Positions 28,579 through 37,378 of a stretch of DNA of 37,669 bases are shown one piece after another. Numbering within the stretch: the stretch's first letter is position 1; every line of letters begins with the position of its first letter. Both the position numbers and the translations under genes were made by a program. The DNA is from a virus. The stretch is from positions 1 to 37,669 of the IMG/VR virus record IMGVR_UViG_3300017769_000040. One strand, 5' to 3'. Below the pieces are notes generated by a model, which did no database searches, was not told the DNA's origin, and worked only from the letters and a program-made list of their open reading frames with translations.

Positions 28579-31439
28579 GTAGATAAACCTACTATTTCTA
28601 TATAAAACGGACCTAGACCTTTTTGTCCGCTTGCATTGTTGCTTAGACTCCTAGCTGCTCCAAACAACCTTAAATATCTTGTGCTATTAGAAGGAATGTC
28701 CTCTAACAAAGCTAAAACCCTTGTTCCTAAAGCTGCTGTCCCTGTGGCTGTGAAAGACCTAAAAGCAACTATGCTGTCTAAATCAGTTGAGCTGTCCCCT
28801 AATGCAAGAACACCTCGGATCTCTGATGAACTAGAAGATGAACCTACTGGATTGTAACCACACCAGATAGCGTATTTTTTGGTTGCCGCTCCTGAATGAA
28901 TGGGAAAATTTATTGTTATGTTAGCCACTGTGTCCATAGTGTGCGTAGTTGAGCCATCATTGTATTGACGAGGGTTTGAGTCATTATCAAAATTAGTTAA
29001 ATCAAAATTAAACTCAGTGATAGAGTTATCTTGAGATATAGTACCGCCTGTAGCCCCCCCTGTTCCACTTTTTCCTCTTGAACCTAAAGATATGGTTGCT
29101 AAAGCAATCTCGCTTTCCGTTATTGTTAAAGAATCTATTTTTGCTGCTTGTATTGCATCATCTTCAATATCTGTCGTATCTACTCTTGTGAAATTTGCGT
29201 TTCCTGCAGACACAAAACCAGATGAATGCGTACCACCATGATTGATTGCTCTTACCCAAAAATAATATGTTGTACCAAAAGATAAACCATCTTGAATACC
29301 AAAATCTGCTTTACTGATAGCACTTGGTTCTCCAAAAACTGTTTGCACTAAATTAGTATCATCCGTTGGTGTTGTACTGTTTGTTTTTCTATATATTTTG
29401 ACTGCTCTCAAATCGCTGTTAGATGGATTAGTCCATTGCACTCTTATACCAAAAGCATTGCCTGTAGTAACAGAGGCACTGGTAGGACTGTTTGGAGCAT
29501 CAGTTGGTTGCGTAATAGTAATGTTACTAAAGTCTGTTGCACTTGAATAAACATTGTCAAAAGTAAAATGTCTTACCCTGACATTATAAGTTTGACCTAC
29601 AGTTACATTGGGTATGACTGCTATCGTTTGACCCTTGCCTGATATTTGAGATGTGTAGGTAGAATCTGAACTTAGTTTGTATTGAACTTCTGTTCCTTGT
29701 ATGGCTTCGTTTGAGGCATTTGACCAAACAACTTTTATATTTACTTTAGTAGTTGTGCCATCAATAGTTGCTGTTTGATTTATAGAACTTGCTGTTGGAG
29801 CTGTCACAGACAAAGTACCTGATGTTAAATCACTTCCCTCTGCCTGTATGGTTGAATATTCATTGGTAGCGAAATCATAAACACTTGTGCTTATTTCCTT
29901 GAGGTCAAGTTGGCAGGCAAGAATAGGGTTATCTTCACCTTCAACAACCATTGTAACTGCAAGGACTTCAAATAGTTTGTTACTGAAAGATAATCTTTCA
30001 TTAGTGACTTGCACATAATCTGATGGTTGTAATTGTAAAAATTTGAGATTGGTTGTTACTCTTATTGTCGTGGTTTCTCTTTGGTGTAGTAGTCCTATTT
30101 TTCCTAACCTTTGAGCCATTGTATCGCTTGTGGTGAATGGTAGTTGTAACTCCATTGTTTTTACGAAATTTGCGGTTGACTCACCACTTGGAGTATCTGC
30201 ATTCAAAAATGTAGAATTCTGTAAAACAGGTGTATCTGTACCAATAAATTTTTGTGTTGAATCAGCAAAAAGTACTTTAACAGTATTGTAGAGTTGTCCT
30301 TGTGCATTTTTGGTTGTAACAGAAACAGGAGAAATACAATCATCATCAGTTATAGTAAGACTTGCTGTTTGATTTGCTCCTGCAAAGACATTGAACTTAC
30401 CATTTGAGTAAGTCATTTTACCTGCCATAGAAGAAGTTATACCATTGATTATATCCTCTCTAGTTCCTGCAAAGTTTGTGAATCCATTGCAGGTATATCT
30501 TTGCTCAGTTGAACTGCCATCCGCAAGAGTTACAGTCTGTTCACAAGTATTGGCAGCTGCTGCAAAACCACCTGCATTTGTAGTGTCATTTATTTCTGTT
30601 GATGTTGCTCCAACACCATAGGTTGTATCTGTCAAAAGATCTCTAAGAATTAAAGCAGGATTATTACCTATGACCTTATTTGTACTATCTGTAAAAGCTG
30701 TTTCAGAAGTTCTTGGGTCAAAAAGTTTTTTACCTCTCACTTGAAAACTGATATTTGGAAAGTTAGGCAGTTTTTCTGAATCATATGCCATTTGCATATA
30801 AACATAAGAGCAACCTAAAAATTTATGATTGTTTGGAACAGATGTTGAATTTATCTGTGCTTGTGCAAAACCATCAACAGCAGTTTGACTGCCATCATGG
30901 AAAGTAAACCTTATCAATGCTCCTGAACCAAAGTTTTCAGTGTTATCAGTGTTTGTAAATTCTGTAGAAGTAACAGTGTGGACAGTTTCCCCATTTATCG
31001 TTGATGTTGATGTATTAGTTCCTAGAACTATTGTTTTATCGTTTATGAAAACTTTAATTAAACTATCTACTTGATGTCCAGATAAAACGCAAAATAAATG
31101 CAGAATAGAGTTTGATTGGGTCACGCCAGTAGTCTCTATTTGAGTGTAAACACCACCGACTCTACACTCACCATAAATGAGTTGTCTTGGAGCATTGGCA
31201 TCTTTGACACTTACTTTAGTTCCTAAATTATTTCCAAGTCCAGATGGCAAGTCCTCTGCCAACATTTCGTTCAAACCTGCAGTTACAAAGGTCGTGGTAA
31301 ATGCAGCCAACACGGCACCACCAACACCACCAACACCGAAGAAAGCAAATCCTGCAGGAAGCATTGCAGTACCACCTGTACCAACAACAATACCTGCTAT
31401 GACTGCAGCAATAACAGCTGCTTTAACTGCTCTAGCCAT
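28575..31439 (-). CDS. Tail tip / host-specificity protein, J-like with fibronectin III domains (954 aa)
   Basis: Central tail-tip protein that contacts the receptor. The N-terminus has an unusual hydrophobic Gly/Ala stretch (residues 8-60). Next comes the J-like core: NAPRQLIYGECRVGGVYTQI, FPNISFQVRGKKLFDPR, NNPALILRDLLTDTTYGVG, RYTCNGFTNFAGTREDIING, then LRVT-like and LQPSDYVQVTNERL. From about residue 535 two fibronectin type III modules follow (TTKVNIKVVWSN, GQTYNVRVRHF; IRVQWTNPSNSDLRAVKIYR, GTTYYFWVRAIN), then a C-terminal beta-rich receptor-facing part. Position after the DUF6950/NlpC-like gene matches lambda K-I-J and GTA gp14-gp15 order. Confidence 0.88.
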   Translation of the reverse strand: MARAVKAAVIAAVIAGIVVGTGGTAMLPAGFAFFGVGGVGGAVLAAFTTTFVTAGLNEMLAEDLPSGLGNNLGTKVSVKDANAPRQLIYGECRVGGVYTQIETTGVTQSNSILHLFCVLSGHQVDSLIKVFINDKTIVLGTNTSTSTINGETVHTVTSTEFTNTDNTENFGSGALIRFTFHDGSQTAVDGFAQAQINSTSVPNNHKFLGCSYVYMQMAYDSEKLPNFPNISFQVRGKKLFDPRTSETAFTDSTNKVIGNNPALILRDLLTDTTYGVGATSTEINDTTNAGGFAAAANTCEQTVTLADGSSTEQRYTCNGFTNFAGTREDIINGITSSMAGKMTYSNGKFNVFAGANQTASLTITDDDCISPVSVTTKNAQGQLYNTVKVLFADSTQKFIGTDTPVLQNSTFLNADTPSGESTANFVKTMELQLPFTTSDTMAQRLGKIGLLHQRETTTIRVTTNLKFLQLQPSDYVQVTNERLSFSNKLFEVLAVTMVVEGEDNPILACQLDLKEISTSVYDFATNEYSTIQAEGSDLTSGTLSVTAPTASSINQTATIDGTTTKVNIKVVWSNASNEAIQGTEVQYKLSSDSTYTSQISGKGQTIAVIPNVTVGQTYNVRVRHFTFDNVYSSATDFSNITITQPTDAPNSPTSASVTTGNAFGIRVQWTNPSNSDLRAVKIYRKTNSTTPTDDTNLVQTVFGEPSAISKADFGIQDGLSFGTTYYFWVRAINHGGTHSSGFVSAGNANFTRVDTTDIEDDAIQAAKIDSLTITESEIALATISLGSRGKSGTGGATGGTISQDNSITEFNFDLTNFDNDSNPRQYNDGSTTHTMDTVANITINFPIHSGAATKKYAIWCGYNPVGSSSSSSEIRGVLALGDSSTDLDSIVAFRSFTATGTAALGTRVLALLEDIPSNSTRYLRLFGAARSLSNNASGQKGLGPFYIEIVGLST

Positions 31440-31857
31440 CTATTCTCCAAACCTTTTTTGCAACATGATTATCCCTGTAGGTGTAGCCATAATCCGTGAT
31501 ACAAACAATAAGATTGCCTGTACATATTCCCATTAACTCTTCAAAATTATTTTCACTATCCTCTAAAAGAACAATATCCCCTGCAGTGATAAATGCTTTA
31601 TCAATAGTTGAAAGACCTGCTTTTTTCAAATATTTACTGGCTACTTTATTTAAGGTTTTTCCGTTGTCTTTTATGAACATGAGAGCTTCTTTTTTATTTG
31701 ACCAACTCTTTTCTAAAATTTTTTTTCCTGTCATAGCCTCTATTGAGTCAATGACTAATATGCAACAATCCCATTTTCCCCACTTAAAAACATGATCATC
31801 TTTTTTTTTAAGGAAATTAAATAACAGCATTTCCCACTGTGGTAGTTTCTTTATCAT
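31432..31857 (-). CDS. DUF6950 / NlpC-P60-like tail peptidase (141 aa)
   Basis: Tail-tip enzyme thought to open peptidoglycan at injection. FKWGKWDCCILVIDSIEAMTG carries the Cys of the NlpC/P60-type site in the form usual for the DUF6950 group of marine phages and GTAs. A second conserved region is AFITAGDIVLLEDSE, and the end is YRDNHVAKKVWRI, with the likely His. It has the length of lambda K-type C-terminal domains. It is coupled with ATGA to the gene before and overlaps the tip gene by 8 bases. Confidence 0.78.
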   Translation of the reverse strand: MIKKLPQWEMLLFNFLKKKDDHVFKWGKWDCCILVIDSIEAMTGKKILEKSWSNKKEALMFIKDNGKTLNKVASKYLKKAGLSTIDKAFITAGDIVLLEDSENNFEELMGICTGNLIVCITDYGYTYRDNHVAKKVWRIDG

Positions 31858-32507
31858 CTCATTACAGTGCCACCACCACCACCTTCTTGTGAGCCACCAC
31901 CGCCACCGCCGCCGACTGGTACACGACCACTAGTAGAACTTGATCTTCCCCAAAGAATCTCTTGATCTTGTAGCTTTTGTACTCTGTTAAAAGCTGTATC
32001 TGTTGCCCCTGAAACAAATTTTTGTGATTCTTTGTTATAACGCAGCATAGATGCTTTTCTTAAATCTATAAGTCTATTCTCTGCATTGACAACTATTGTT
32101 GACCCAGTGGGGTCATCATTTATATTCATGGTAGTCATTCTTCCTGTGAAGGCATTCATAACTCCTTTGACTTCATTTGTACCACCATCTAAAAAACCTA
32201 AGTAAACAATAAGTTTTCTATTCTGATAATTTTCAGAAAGGGCATACCCTAAAACTGTTTCGTCCATTCCTGATATTGTTACAGTTACACCATTTGTTTT
32301 GAGTTGCTGACTTTCTTCAAAACCGCTTACAGATAATAATGAGCCTGCTCCAGTGTAAGTCTCACTGGATATAGAGATGTCATCTGTACCTGACCAAACC
32401 AAAACATTACCAGAATCAAAAAATGCTTTCACTGCAATGAAAGGATAGACATTACTTTCTGATAAAGCATTTACAATAGAAGAATCAAGACCTTGTCTTG
32501 TAGCCAT
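31854..32507 (-). CDS. Minor tail / tip-attachment protein with Gly-rich C-terminus (217 aa)
   Basis: Beta-rich protein of the GTA gp13/lambda L-like position (ESNVYPFIAVKAFFDSGNVL, VWSGTDDISISSETYTGAGS, VTISGMDETVLGYAL, FTGRMTTMNINDDPTGSTIV, VNAENRLIDLRKASMLRY). These segments are typical of phage proteins that link distal tail protein and tip. The last 25 residues are mostly Gly, with runs of seven and five, and are probably flexible. It follows the distal tail gene with no gap. The exact family (DUF2163-like) is tentative. Confidence 0.7.
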   Translation of the reverse strand: MATRQGLDSSIVNALSESNVYPFIAVKAFFDSGNVLVWSGTDDISISSETYTGAGSLLSVSGFEESQQLKTNGVTVTISGMDETVLGYALSENYQNRKLIVYLGFLDGGTNEVKGVMNAFTGRMTTMNINDDPTGSTIVVNAENRLIDLRKASMLRYNKESQKFVSGATDTAFNRVQKLQDQEILWGRSSSTSGRVPVGGGGGGGSQEGGGGGTVMR

Positions 32508-33380
32508 TTAGATTGACTCCTGACAGCTAAAAGAAATTCTGTATATAGAGTTTCTATCTGCCGACCAACTTATTTCATTTTCAATTAATCTGAAGATTCC
32601 TTTTGGTGATGCAAACTTGACCAGATTATTTGTAGTAAGAGTTGACCTTAATTTTGGTTCAATGCCTACTGCAAATTTATTTGCGCCACCACCAACTGCT
32701 GTTTGTGTAGCAGCCTCCGTAACTAATACAAGTTGAACTGGTTGACTATCTGTTGCAGTACCACCTAAAACACCTAAATAGTCTCCTACAGCTATTGTCC
32801 CTGCAGCAGAATTGCTTGAAGCTATCAGTGATAAGCCTTGTGCACCTTTTATATTTTGTTGGACTTTACAACCAGATGTTCCAGTTTCACTTGTGAGAAT
32901 AGAATCTACGACCACAACTGTGTTACTTGTTACAGTAGTTATTTTATGTGTTCCGTTGTTTGCCTCATTGTTTGCTCCTGTAACTACTATGTAATCTCCA
33001 ACAATTGCATTTGCAAAAGTAGATGCTCCTGCAGTAATAGTGCTACCAGAAAATGTTAAAGCAACATTTGTGTTTGATGTATTCACATTAGCTTTCAAAT
33101 CATCTGCATCATAAGTGCCTGTATTAGTTAAAGCATCAGGGTCTGCAAATTTAAAAACATTGGTACTGCCTTTCAACCTTGATAAGAAAGACTGCCAATT
33201 AACAGCAGTTGATCTATTCATTGGGGGTAAGGTTACATTTGCACTCCAAAAAACATTATCAAACTCTTGAGTTTTTTGTTGACCAGTAAAAGGACTTATT
33301 GTTTGTCCTACAGCTCTATTCAAGGTAAATGAACTTGATATAAAGTTTGGAGTAGTTGGCATAGTAATTTCTTTGCTCAT
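32508..33380 (-). CDS. Distal tail protein, DUF2460/GTA gp12-like, with inserted beta domain (290 aa)
   Basis: The N-terminus (FISSSFTLNRAVGQTISPFT, FDNVFWSANVTLPPMNRSTA, WQSFLSRLKGSTNVFKF) and the C-terminus (FRLIENEISWSADRNSIYRI, then SFSCQESI) are those of Dit/GTA gp12-type proteins, which cap the tail tube. Between them, residues 100-220 are a Thr/Ala/Gly-rich beta insertion (ITAGASTFANAIVGDYIVVT, ANNGTHKITTV), perhaps an adhesive or carbohydrate-binding module. It starts with an ATGA overlap at the tape-measure stop. Confidence 0.7.
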   Translation of the reverse strand: MSKEITMPTTPNFISSSFTLNRAVGQTISPFTGQQKTQEFDNVFWSANVTLPPMNRSTAVNWQSFLSRLKGSTNVFKFADPDALTNTGTYDADDLKANVNTSNTNVALTFSGSTITAGASTFANAIVGDYIVVTGANNEANNGTHKITTVTSNTVVVVDSILTSETGTSGCKVQQNIKGAQGLSLIASSNSAAGTIAVGDYLGVLGGTATDSQPVQLVLVTEAATQTAVGGGANKFAVGIEPKLRSTLTTNNLVKFASPKGIFRLIENEISWSADRNSIYRISFSCQESI

Positions 33381-35050
33381 CTCATACCTCGTCTAAATGT
33401 ACCACCTCTTATATTGGCTTCTAAAACAGCAGCTTTAGAAACATCTGCAATTTGTGGCAACATTTTTGTTACTTCTGCTTTGACTGTTGGGACTATACCT
33501 GTAGCAAAATTCACAGATTGATTTACTACAATAGGAGCCATCCCCGCAGAATTCGTTCTCATACTGCCCATATCAGCATTAAGGGTAAGCGGAGTCCTTA
33601 CTAAAGTTTGATCATCAGCAAAGTCAAAAGGTCTTGAAGATGCTCCTAATGGACCGCCCCCAACACCAGTACCACCACTGAAAATACTACTGATGATAGG
33701 TTGGATCACAGCAAGATTCAAAAATGTAGCAATTATTTCTGAAACAATTGCTTTTGAAAAATCTGCTAGAGATTGCATTGCGTTTTTGCCATCAAGGATA
33801 GCGTCAGCAAAATCTCTTGCGAGGGTTTGTCCTGCTTCTGCTATGACTGTGTCCAGTTCTTCAAATGCAGTCGCTAATTCATTAACCTCAGTTTTTGCTT
33901 TCTCTGCACTAGGTGGTGTTATGCTTCCTGTTCCCGTATTTGTATCACCTGCCTCACCTGTTCCTGCATTGTTTGGGGTAAAAAATTTATCCAATCCAGC
34001 TCTTGCGTCTAAAATTGCTTTTTCTAAATCTGCCAAGGTTTGAAGGTCTTGCATGATTTGTTCTTCTGTTTTACCACCAAAACCAAGTCCACCTAAAACC
34101 TTTCCGAAGAACCCACCTTTTTCTGCTTTTTGATCAAAGAATATTTCTAACTCTTTGAACTCTTTTTTTATTTTATTAAACAATCCGACAGCTCCATCAA
34201 AACTTACATTGATGATATTCATAATTCCAGAAATCAAATTCACTAAACCGCCAAGCACTGCCCCTAAAATATCTGCCAAACCGATACTTGCATCTACTGA
34301 ATCTTGCAAACCTTTTGAAAGATTAGTCAGGGCTTCATTTAGCCCTGCTTGACCTATTTGATTCGCAAAGATTGATATTTTATCTTGTAAGTTAGAAACA
34401 GAGCCTGAAAGAGTATCAAGTCTTTCCTGTAATGCAGTTGGAAATCTTGTTGCTCCTAAATCAAGAAGAAACTGACCAATAGCATCACCTGTTCTTTCAA
34501 TGGTTTGTGTTTGACCTTCAAAGGTAACTTCAATTTCATCTCCCATCAATTTGGCTTTGATACCAAACTGTTTCAACATTTCCATTTCACCAGTGGTTGC
34601 GTTAAAAGTAGCTTGTGCAAGTTGAGTAATATCCTTACCCATACCTGCTGCTAAATTACCGAAGGCAGTTAAGTTTTCATTGTTTGGTTCTATCCCTGCC
34701 TGAAAGAATCTTATAAAAGCCTCAGTGACATTGGCTAACTGAAAAGGGGTAGTTGCAGTAAACTCTTCTACTGTTTTGAAAGCTAACCGAGCATTTTCTG
34801 CACTCCCTGTTACTGCTCTTAGTGTAGCCTCTAAATCTTCAAACTGTCTTGATGTATTAGTAATGCCCCTAAAAAGTGAAACACCACCAACTGCTGCTAA
34901 AAGTTTTGTAAAACCACCCAGAGGGACTAGTGCTGCTTTTGCCTGTTTGCCTGTTTCACCTAATCTTCTGTTAGTTTCTTGCAGACCTTTACGCAGTTCT
35001 TTGGTCTCTGCTCTTATCTCTACTATTAATTGGTCAACTGTTGTAGCCAT
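33377..35050 (-). CDS. Tail tape measure protein (557 aa)
   Basis: Sets tail length and is ejected before the DNA. The N-terminal 300 residues have the tape-measure signature: KGLQETNRRLGETGKQAKAA, SRQFEDLEATLRAVTGSAEN, TPFQLANVTEAFIRFFQAG, AGMGKDITQLAQATFNATTG, EMEMLKQFGIKAKLMGD. Hydrophobic Gly/Leu-rich helices follow (DILGAVLGGLVNLISGIMNI) and then a basic C-terminus. At about 1.5 angstrom per residue the length suggests a tail near 80 nm, a rough rule only. It follows the frameshifted chaperone pair, as expected. Confidence 0.9.
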   Translation of the reverse strand: MATTVDQLIVEIRAETKELRKGLQETNRRLGETGKQAKAALVPLGGFTKLLAAVGGVSLFRGITNTSRQFEDLEATLRAVTGSAENARLAFKTVEEFTATTPFQLANVTEAFIRFFQAGIEPNNENLTAFGNLAAGMGKDITQLAQATFNATTGEMEMLKQFGIKAKLMGDEIEVTFEGQTQTIERTGDAIGQFLLDLGATRFPTALQERLDTLSGSVSNLQDKISIFANQIGQAGLNEALTNLSKGLQDSVDASIGLADILGAVLGGLVNLISGIMNIINVSFDGAVGLFNKIKKEFKELEIFFDQKAEKGGFFGKVLGGLGFGGKTEEQIMQDLQTLADLEKAILDARAGLDKFFTPNNAGTGEAGDTNTGTGSITPPSAEKAKTEVNELATAFEELDTVIAEAGQTLARDFADAILDGKNAMQSLADFSKAIVSEIIATFLNLAVIQPIISSIFSGGTGVGGGPLGASSRPFDFADDQTLVRTPLTLNADMGSMRTNSAGMAPIVVNQSVNFATGIVPTVKAEVTKMLPQIADVSKAAVLEANIRGGTFRRGMR

Positions 35051-35594
35051 TAGTCAGGGTATAACTCCATTAAGTCTTGTAATTCATCTATATCCAATGG
35101 CTCTTCTTTTGAACTTGCATTGAATTCCATAAAGCCATCAATGGCTTCATAAGTTTCATGTGGGGAAAGATTCCAGAATTCACTGGGTTGGATTCCTGCC
35201 ATGCCAACGAGTATTTGAAAGTACCTTGTGATTGGCAACTCATCAGCGACTAATCCTCGTTTTTTTTTGTGTCGTCCTCGTCTGAGTTTGTTCTGGTTAA
35301 AGTATCGGTAAGCATTTGTGCTACTGCTCTTGTGCTTTCAATAATACCGATATCTTCTACGATGGCTTTGACATCTTTCTCTGAAACATCATTACCACCA
35401 CCTCTCAAGCCTTTATGCAAAACAGTTAAAATGCTTGATAGAGAAACATTGGAATTAGCCATCTCTGTACATAGCTTAATTATTCCCATGCCTGTTGATT
35501 GTTCAATTGCAACAATTGAATCTAAAGTGAGTCTTGCTGTATATTCTTTTTGATCTAAAAAGACCTTAATCTGACCCTTGTTTAGATTGCTCAT
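35050..35594 (-). CDS. Tail assembly chaperone long form made by -1 frameshift (about 181 aa)
   Basis: The downstream frame (GMAGIQPSEFWNLSPHETYE, then AIDGFMEF, similar to GTA rcc01693-type proteins) has no ATG where expected; its only early start is TTG 35238. The frame is open without a stop back to the slippery run A-AAA-AAC (35265-35259) in the upstream gene, and a -1 shift there joins the two. This is the classic G/G-T arrangement preceding the tape measure gene. The long form would be about 111 residues of the short form plus 70 from the new frame. Confidence 0.78.
35250..35594 (-). CDS. Tail assembly chaperone short form, GTA gp10-like (114 aa)
   Basis: Domain KVFLDQKEYTARLTLDSIVA followed by IEQSTGMGIIKL, then ILTVLHKGLRGGGNDVS, is that of the GTA gp10/phage tail tube-associated chaperone family. 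In frame zero it ends four codons past the A9 run (KKNED then TAG). It overlaps the 80-aa gene upstream by 29 bases. The short and long forms together are thought to coat the tape measure protein during tail assembly. Confidence 0.82.
   Translation of the reverse strand: MSNLNKGQIKVFLDQKEYTARLTLDSIVAIEQSTGMGIIKLCTEMANSNVSLSSILTVLHKGLRGGGNDVSEKDVKAIVEDIGIIESTRAVAQMLTDTLTRTNSDEDDTKKNED
35259..35265 (-). other. Programmed -1 frameshift site A-AAA-AAC
   Basis: Frame-zero codons are ACA AAA AAA AAC, so the heptamer fits X-XXY-YYZ. It sits in an A9 run, twelve bases before the frame-zero stop, and the -1 frame is open into the second chaperone domain. No strong downstream hairpin was found by eye. 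Confidence 0.75.
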
Positions 35595-35808
35595 TAGCTT
35601 TCTCCTTGATTCCTTTTGGAATATCTAAAGTTAAATAAATAAGATCATCTCTTTCATCAATAGTTGAATCTAAAACTTTGAAAGTTTTTCCATCAACCTC
35701 AATTTCAGAAATATCTTTACCTAATTTATTAGGGGCAGAAAGGACACCTTCATCAAGACTTGCCTGTATAGTGTCCTTGCCCTTTTTAATCTCTACAGTC
35801 TTAAACAT
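35566..35808 (-). CDS. Small tail-region protein (80 aa)
   Basis: Beta-rich first half (TVEIKKGKDTIQASLDEGVL, ISEIEVDGKTFKVLDSTIDE) and a charged helix at the end (IPKGIKEKANEQSKQ). The frame opens at 35838, but ATG 35808 directly follows the tail tube stop and gives less overlap. It lies between tail tube and chaperone, where small accessory tail proteins are frequent. No family is recognised. Confidence 0.55.
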   Translation of the reverse strand: MFKTVEIKKGKDTIQASLDEGVLSAPNKLGKDISEIEVDGKTFKVLDSTIDERDDLIYLTLDIPKGIKEKANEQSKQGSD

Positions 35809-35809
35809 C

Positions 35810-36214
35810 TTATGCTGCTGAGAATGTGATTGCCCCACTAGATTCTAGCGTGACAGAGTAAGTAGCTTCACCATTGTACTCACCTGCAAACTCAAGAGAA
35901 GTTACTTGAAAACTTCCTGTATAAGTTCCCAGATCAGGAATGATAAAATCGTAAGTGTTAAATACAGATTCCCCAACTGATGTTCTTAGTTGTTGCTCAG
36001 ATGTGCTGTCTGTGAAAACACCAGACCCAGTTATTGTCATGGATTGTATTCCACCTTGAGCCAAAAGAGTTCTTTTGTTTGAAGAATCCTTATTAGTAAT
36101 ATCAACCATTTCATCATTCAAAGTAATTGAAGATGATCGCAAACCACCAATAGTGACTTTACTACCGCTTACTGTAGCTTTGATGAGAACTGCTGAACCT
36201 TTCTGTGCTGCCAT
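35810..36214 (-). CDS. Major tail tube protein, TP901-1/GTA gp9-like (134 aa)
   Basis: Stacks in rings to form the tail tube. The strands and typical phrases are GSAVLIKATVSGSKVTIGGL, then SSSITLNDEMVDITNKDSSN, GGIQSMTITGSGVFTDS, DLGTYTGSFQVTSLEFAGEY followed by NGEATYSVTLESSG; the last is a hallmark of tail tube proteins. Length fits the GTA gp9/TP901-1 group. It is located right after the DUF3168 tail-completion gene, as in HK97-type genomes. Confidence 0.88.
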   Translation of the reverse strand: MAAQKGSAVLIKATVSGSKVTIGGLRSSSITLNDEMVDITNKDSSNKRTLLAQGGIQSMTITGSGVFTDSTSEQQLRTSVGESVFNTYDFIIPDLGTYTGSFQVTSLEFAGEYNGEATYSVTLESSGAITFSAA

Positions 36215-36227
36215 AATTTATCTCCTA

Positions 36228-36635
36228 TTATGAAGTTCCTAAAATTATTGCACGGAATCGCATGACACCATGTCTGGTAATCCCATCTGGGTCCCTAATT
36301 ATATCACTAAATTCAAACCTAAAATTAACAAGATTAAATCCTGTGACACTTAAACTACTATCATGCAGTAAAGTGTGAATTCTGTCCATAATATTTTTGG
36401 TTTCCTTTGCCCCTGCATACTGGGACCAAACATGAATATTAATAGTGAACTCACCACCATCTACATCTTTTGTTCCGTAATCAATTGCTGTTTCTTCTCC
36501 TATCTGCACAAATGGATAGGACGCTGTTTCAACCACCTCATCATAGACACCTGCACCAAGTGTAGTTGTAAGGTTGCTGTCATTATTCAAGGTAGAATAA
36601 AGAGTGGTTTGTAAGGCAAATTGTCCAATACTCAT
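36228..36635 (-). CDS. Tail completion protein, DUF3168 / GTA gp8 (135 aa)
   Basis: Links the connector to the tail tube. Typical segments are FALQTTLYSTLNNDSNLTTT, then GVYDEVVETASYPFVQIGEE, FTINIHVWSQYAGAKETKNI, MDRIHTLLHDSSLSVTGFNL, GVMRFRAII. Length and position (between HK97 gp10-like and tail tube genes) are normal. The ATG overlaps the upstream stop as ATGA at 36632-36635. Confidence 0.88.
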   Translation of the reverse strand: MSIGQFALQTTLYSTLNNDSNLTTTLGAGVYDEVVETASYPFVQIGEETAIDYGTKDVDGGEFTINIHVWSQYAGAKETKNIMDRIHTLLHDSSLSVTGFNLVNFRFEFSDIIRDPDGITRHGVMRFRAIILGTS

Positions 36636-37057
36636 TTGTCTATTATGCCCTCTCTCACAAATATCTCTTTTATTTTCTTTGCGTTCCTATCTAATGATGG
36701 TTGCATGAATGGTCTTGCTGCCATGTTTCTAGTACCGAACTCTAAATGTTTTGAATAAGGAGCAGCAGAAATAATCTGACCAATGACTGTTTCCCCTTCT
36801 GTCGTAACTTTTGTTGATACATTACTTACAAGAAAACCAGTATCAGTTGCAGGATATTCTCCTGCTGCAGATGCAATAGAACCATCACCTCTATCTCTAC
36901 CAGTCTTTACACCTCTTGCTATCCCATCAACAACTGTATTTCTGACAACCATTGCAGATTTATGGACAGCAACTTTTGCGTCACCTTTTTGATAATCTCT
37001 TATCCTTTGTTTGTTTCTGTTTTGAATAGCTTTGAGATTCTTAAATTTACCTGTCAA
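36632..37057 (-). CDS. HK97 gp10-like neck/tail component (141 aa)
   Basis: Basic N-terminal helix (NLKAIQNRNKQRIRDYQKGD) and the family core: SAMVVRNTVVDGIARG, ATDTGFLVSNVSTKVTTEGE, GQIISAAPYSKHLEFGTRNM, then AARPFMQPSLDRNAKKI. APYSKHLEFGTRNMAARPFM is the diagnostic phrase of HK97_gp10_like proteins, which act at the head-tail neck. Coupled with ATGA overlaps on both sides. Confidence 0.9.
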   Translation of the reverse strand: MTGKFKNLKAIQNRNKQRIRDYQKGDAKVAVHKSAMVVRNTVVDGIARGVKTGRDRGDGSIASAAGEYPATDTGFLVSNVSTKVTTEGETVIGQIISAAPYSKHLEFGTRNMAARPFMQPSLDRNAKKIKEIFVREGIIDK

Positions 37058-37377
37058 TTTGCTACCCCTTCTTCGCAGATTAACATTAAATATCTATCTC
37101 TTTCGTCTATGTTTCTGATACCTCTTATGTTGAAGTTTCTTGTTCCGTACTGTATGCGGTAATTTGTGCCTATATCACTGCGAAAACGGATCGTGATGTG
37201 ATGGGTTTGTGATTCTTGAACTTTACCCTGTCTGACCCCCTCTTTGTTGCTGACGGGCTTTATATTCGCCCAAAGCAAAGCAAGGGTTGTAAAGGTTTTT
37301 GCAGCTCCGCCCCCTGTATCTGTCGTATGGGAGGGCGATTGTAACTTGACTTGATGTCGCATCATGCCAATGCTCAT
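37054..37377 (-). CDS. Head-tail adaptor / head closure protein, SPP1 gp16 / GTA gp7-like (107 aa)
   Basis: Second connector ring below the portal. The family pattern is clear: MMRHQVKLQSPSHTTDTGGG, FTTLALLWANIKPVSNKE, SQTHHITIRFRSDIGTNYRI, then GTRNFNIRGIRNIDERDRYL and MLICEEG. It follows the gp6-like connector by one base and is coupled to the gp10-like gene (ATGA). Normal length. Confidence 0.9.
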   Translation of the reverse strand: MSIGMMRHQVKLQSPSHTTDTGGGAAKTFTTLALLWANIKPVSNKEGVRQGKVQESQTHHITIRFRSDIGTNYRIQYGTRNFNIRGIRNIDERDRYLMLICEEGVAN

Positions 37378-37378
37378 C

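Noticed and set aside
35050-35238. Independent 62-residue gene starting at TTG 35238
   Set aside because: The frame has no ATG near its start and is open back to a canonical slippery site in the upstream gene; a frameshift extension explains it better.
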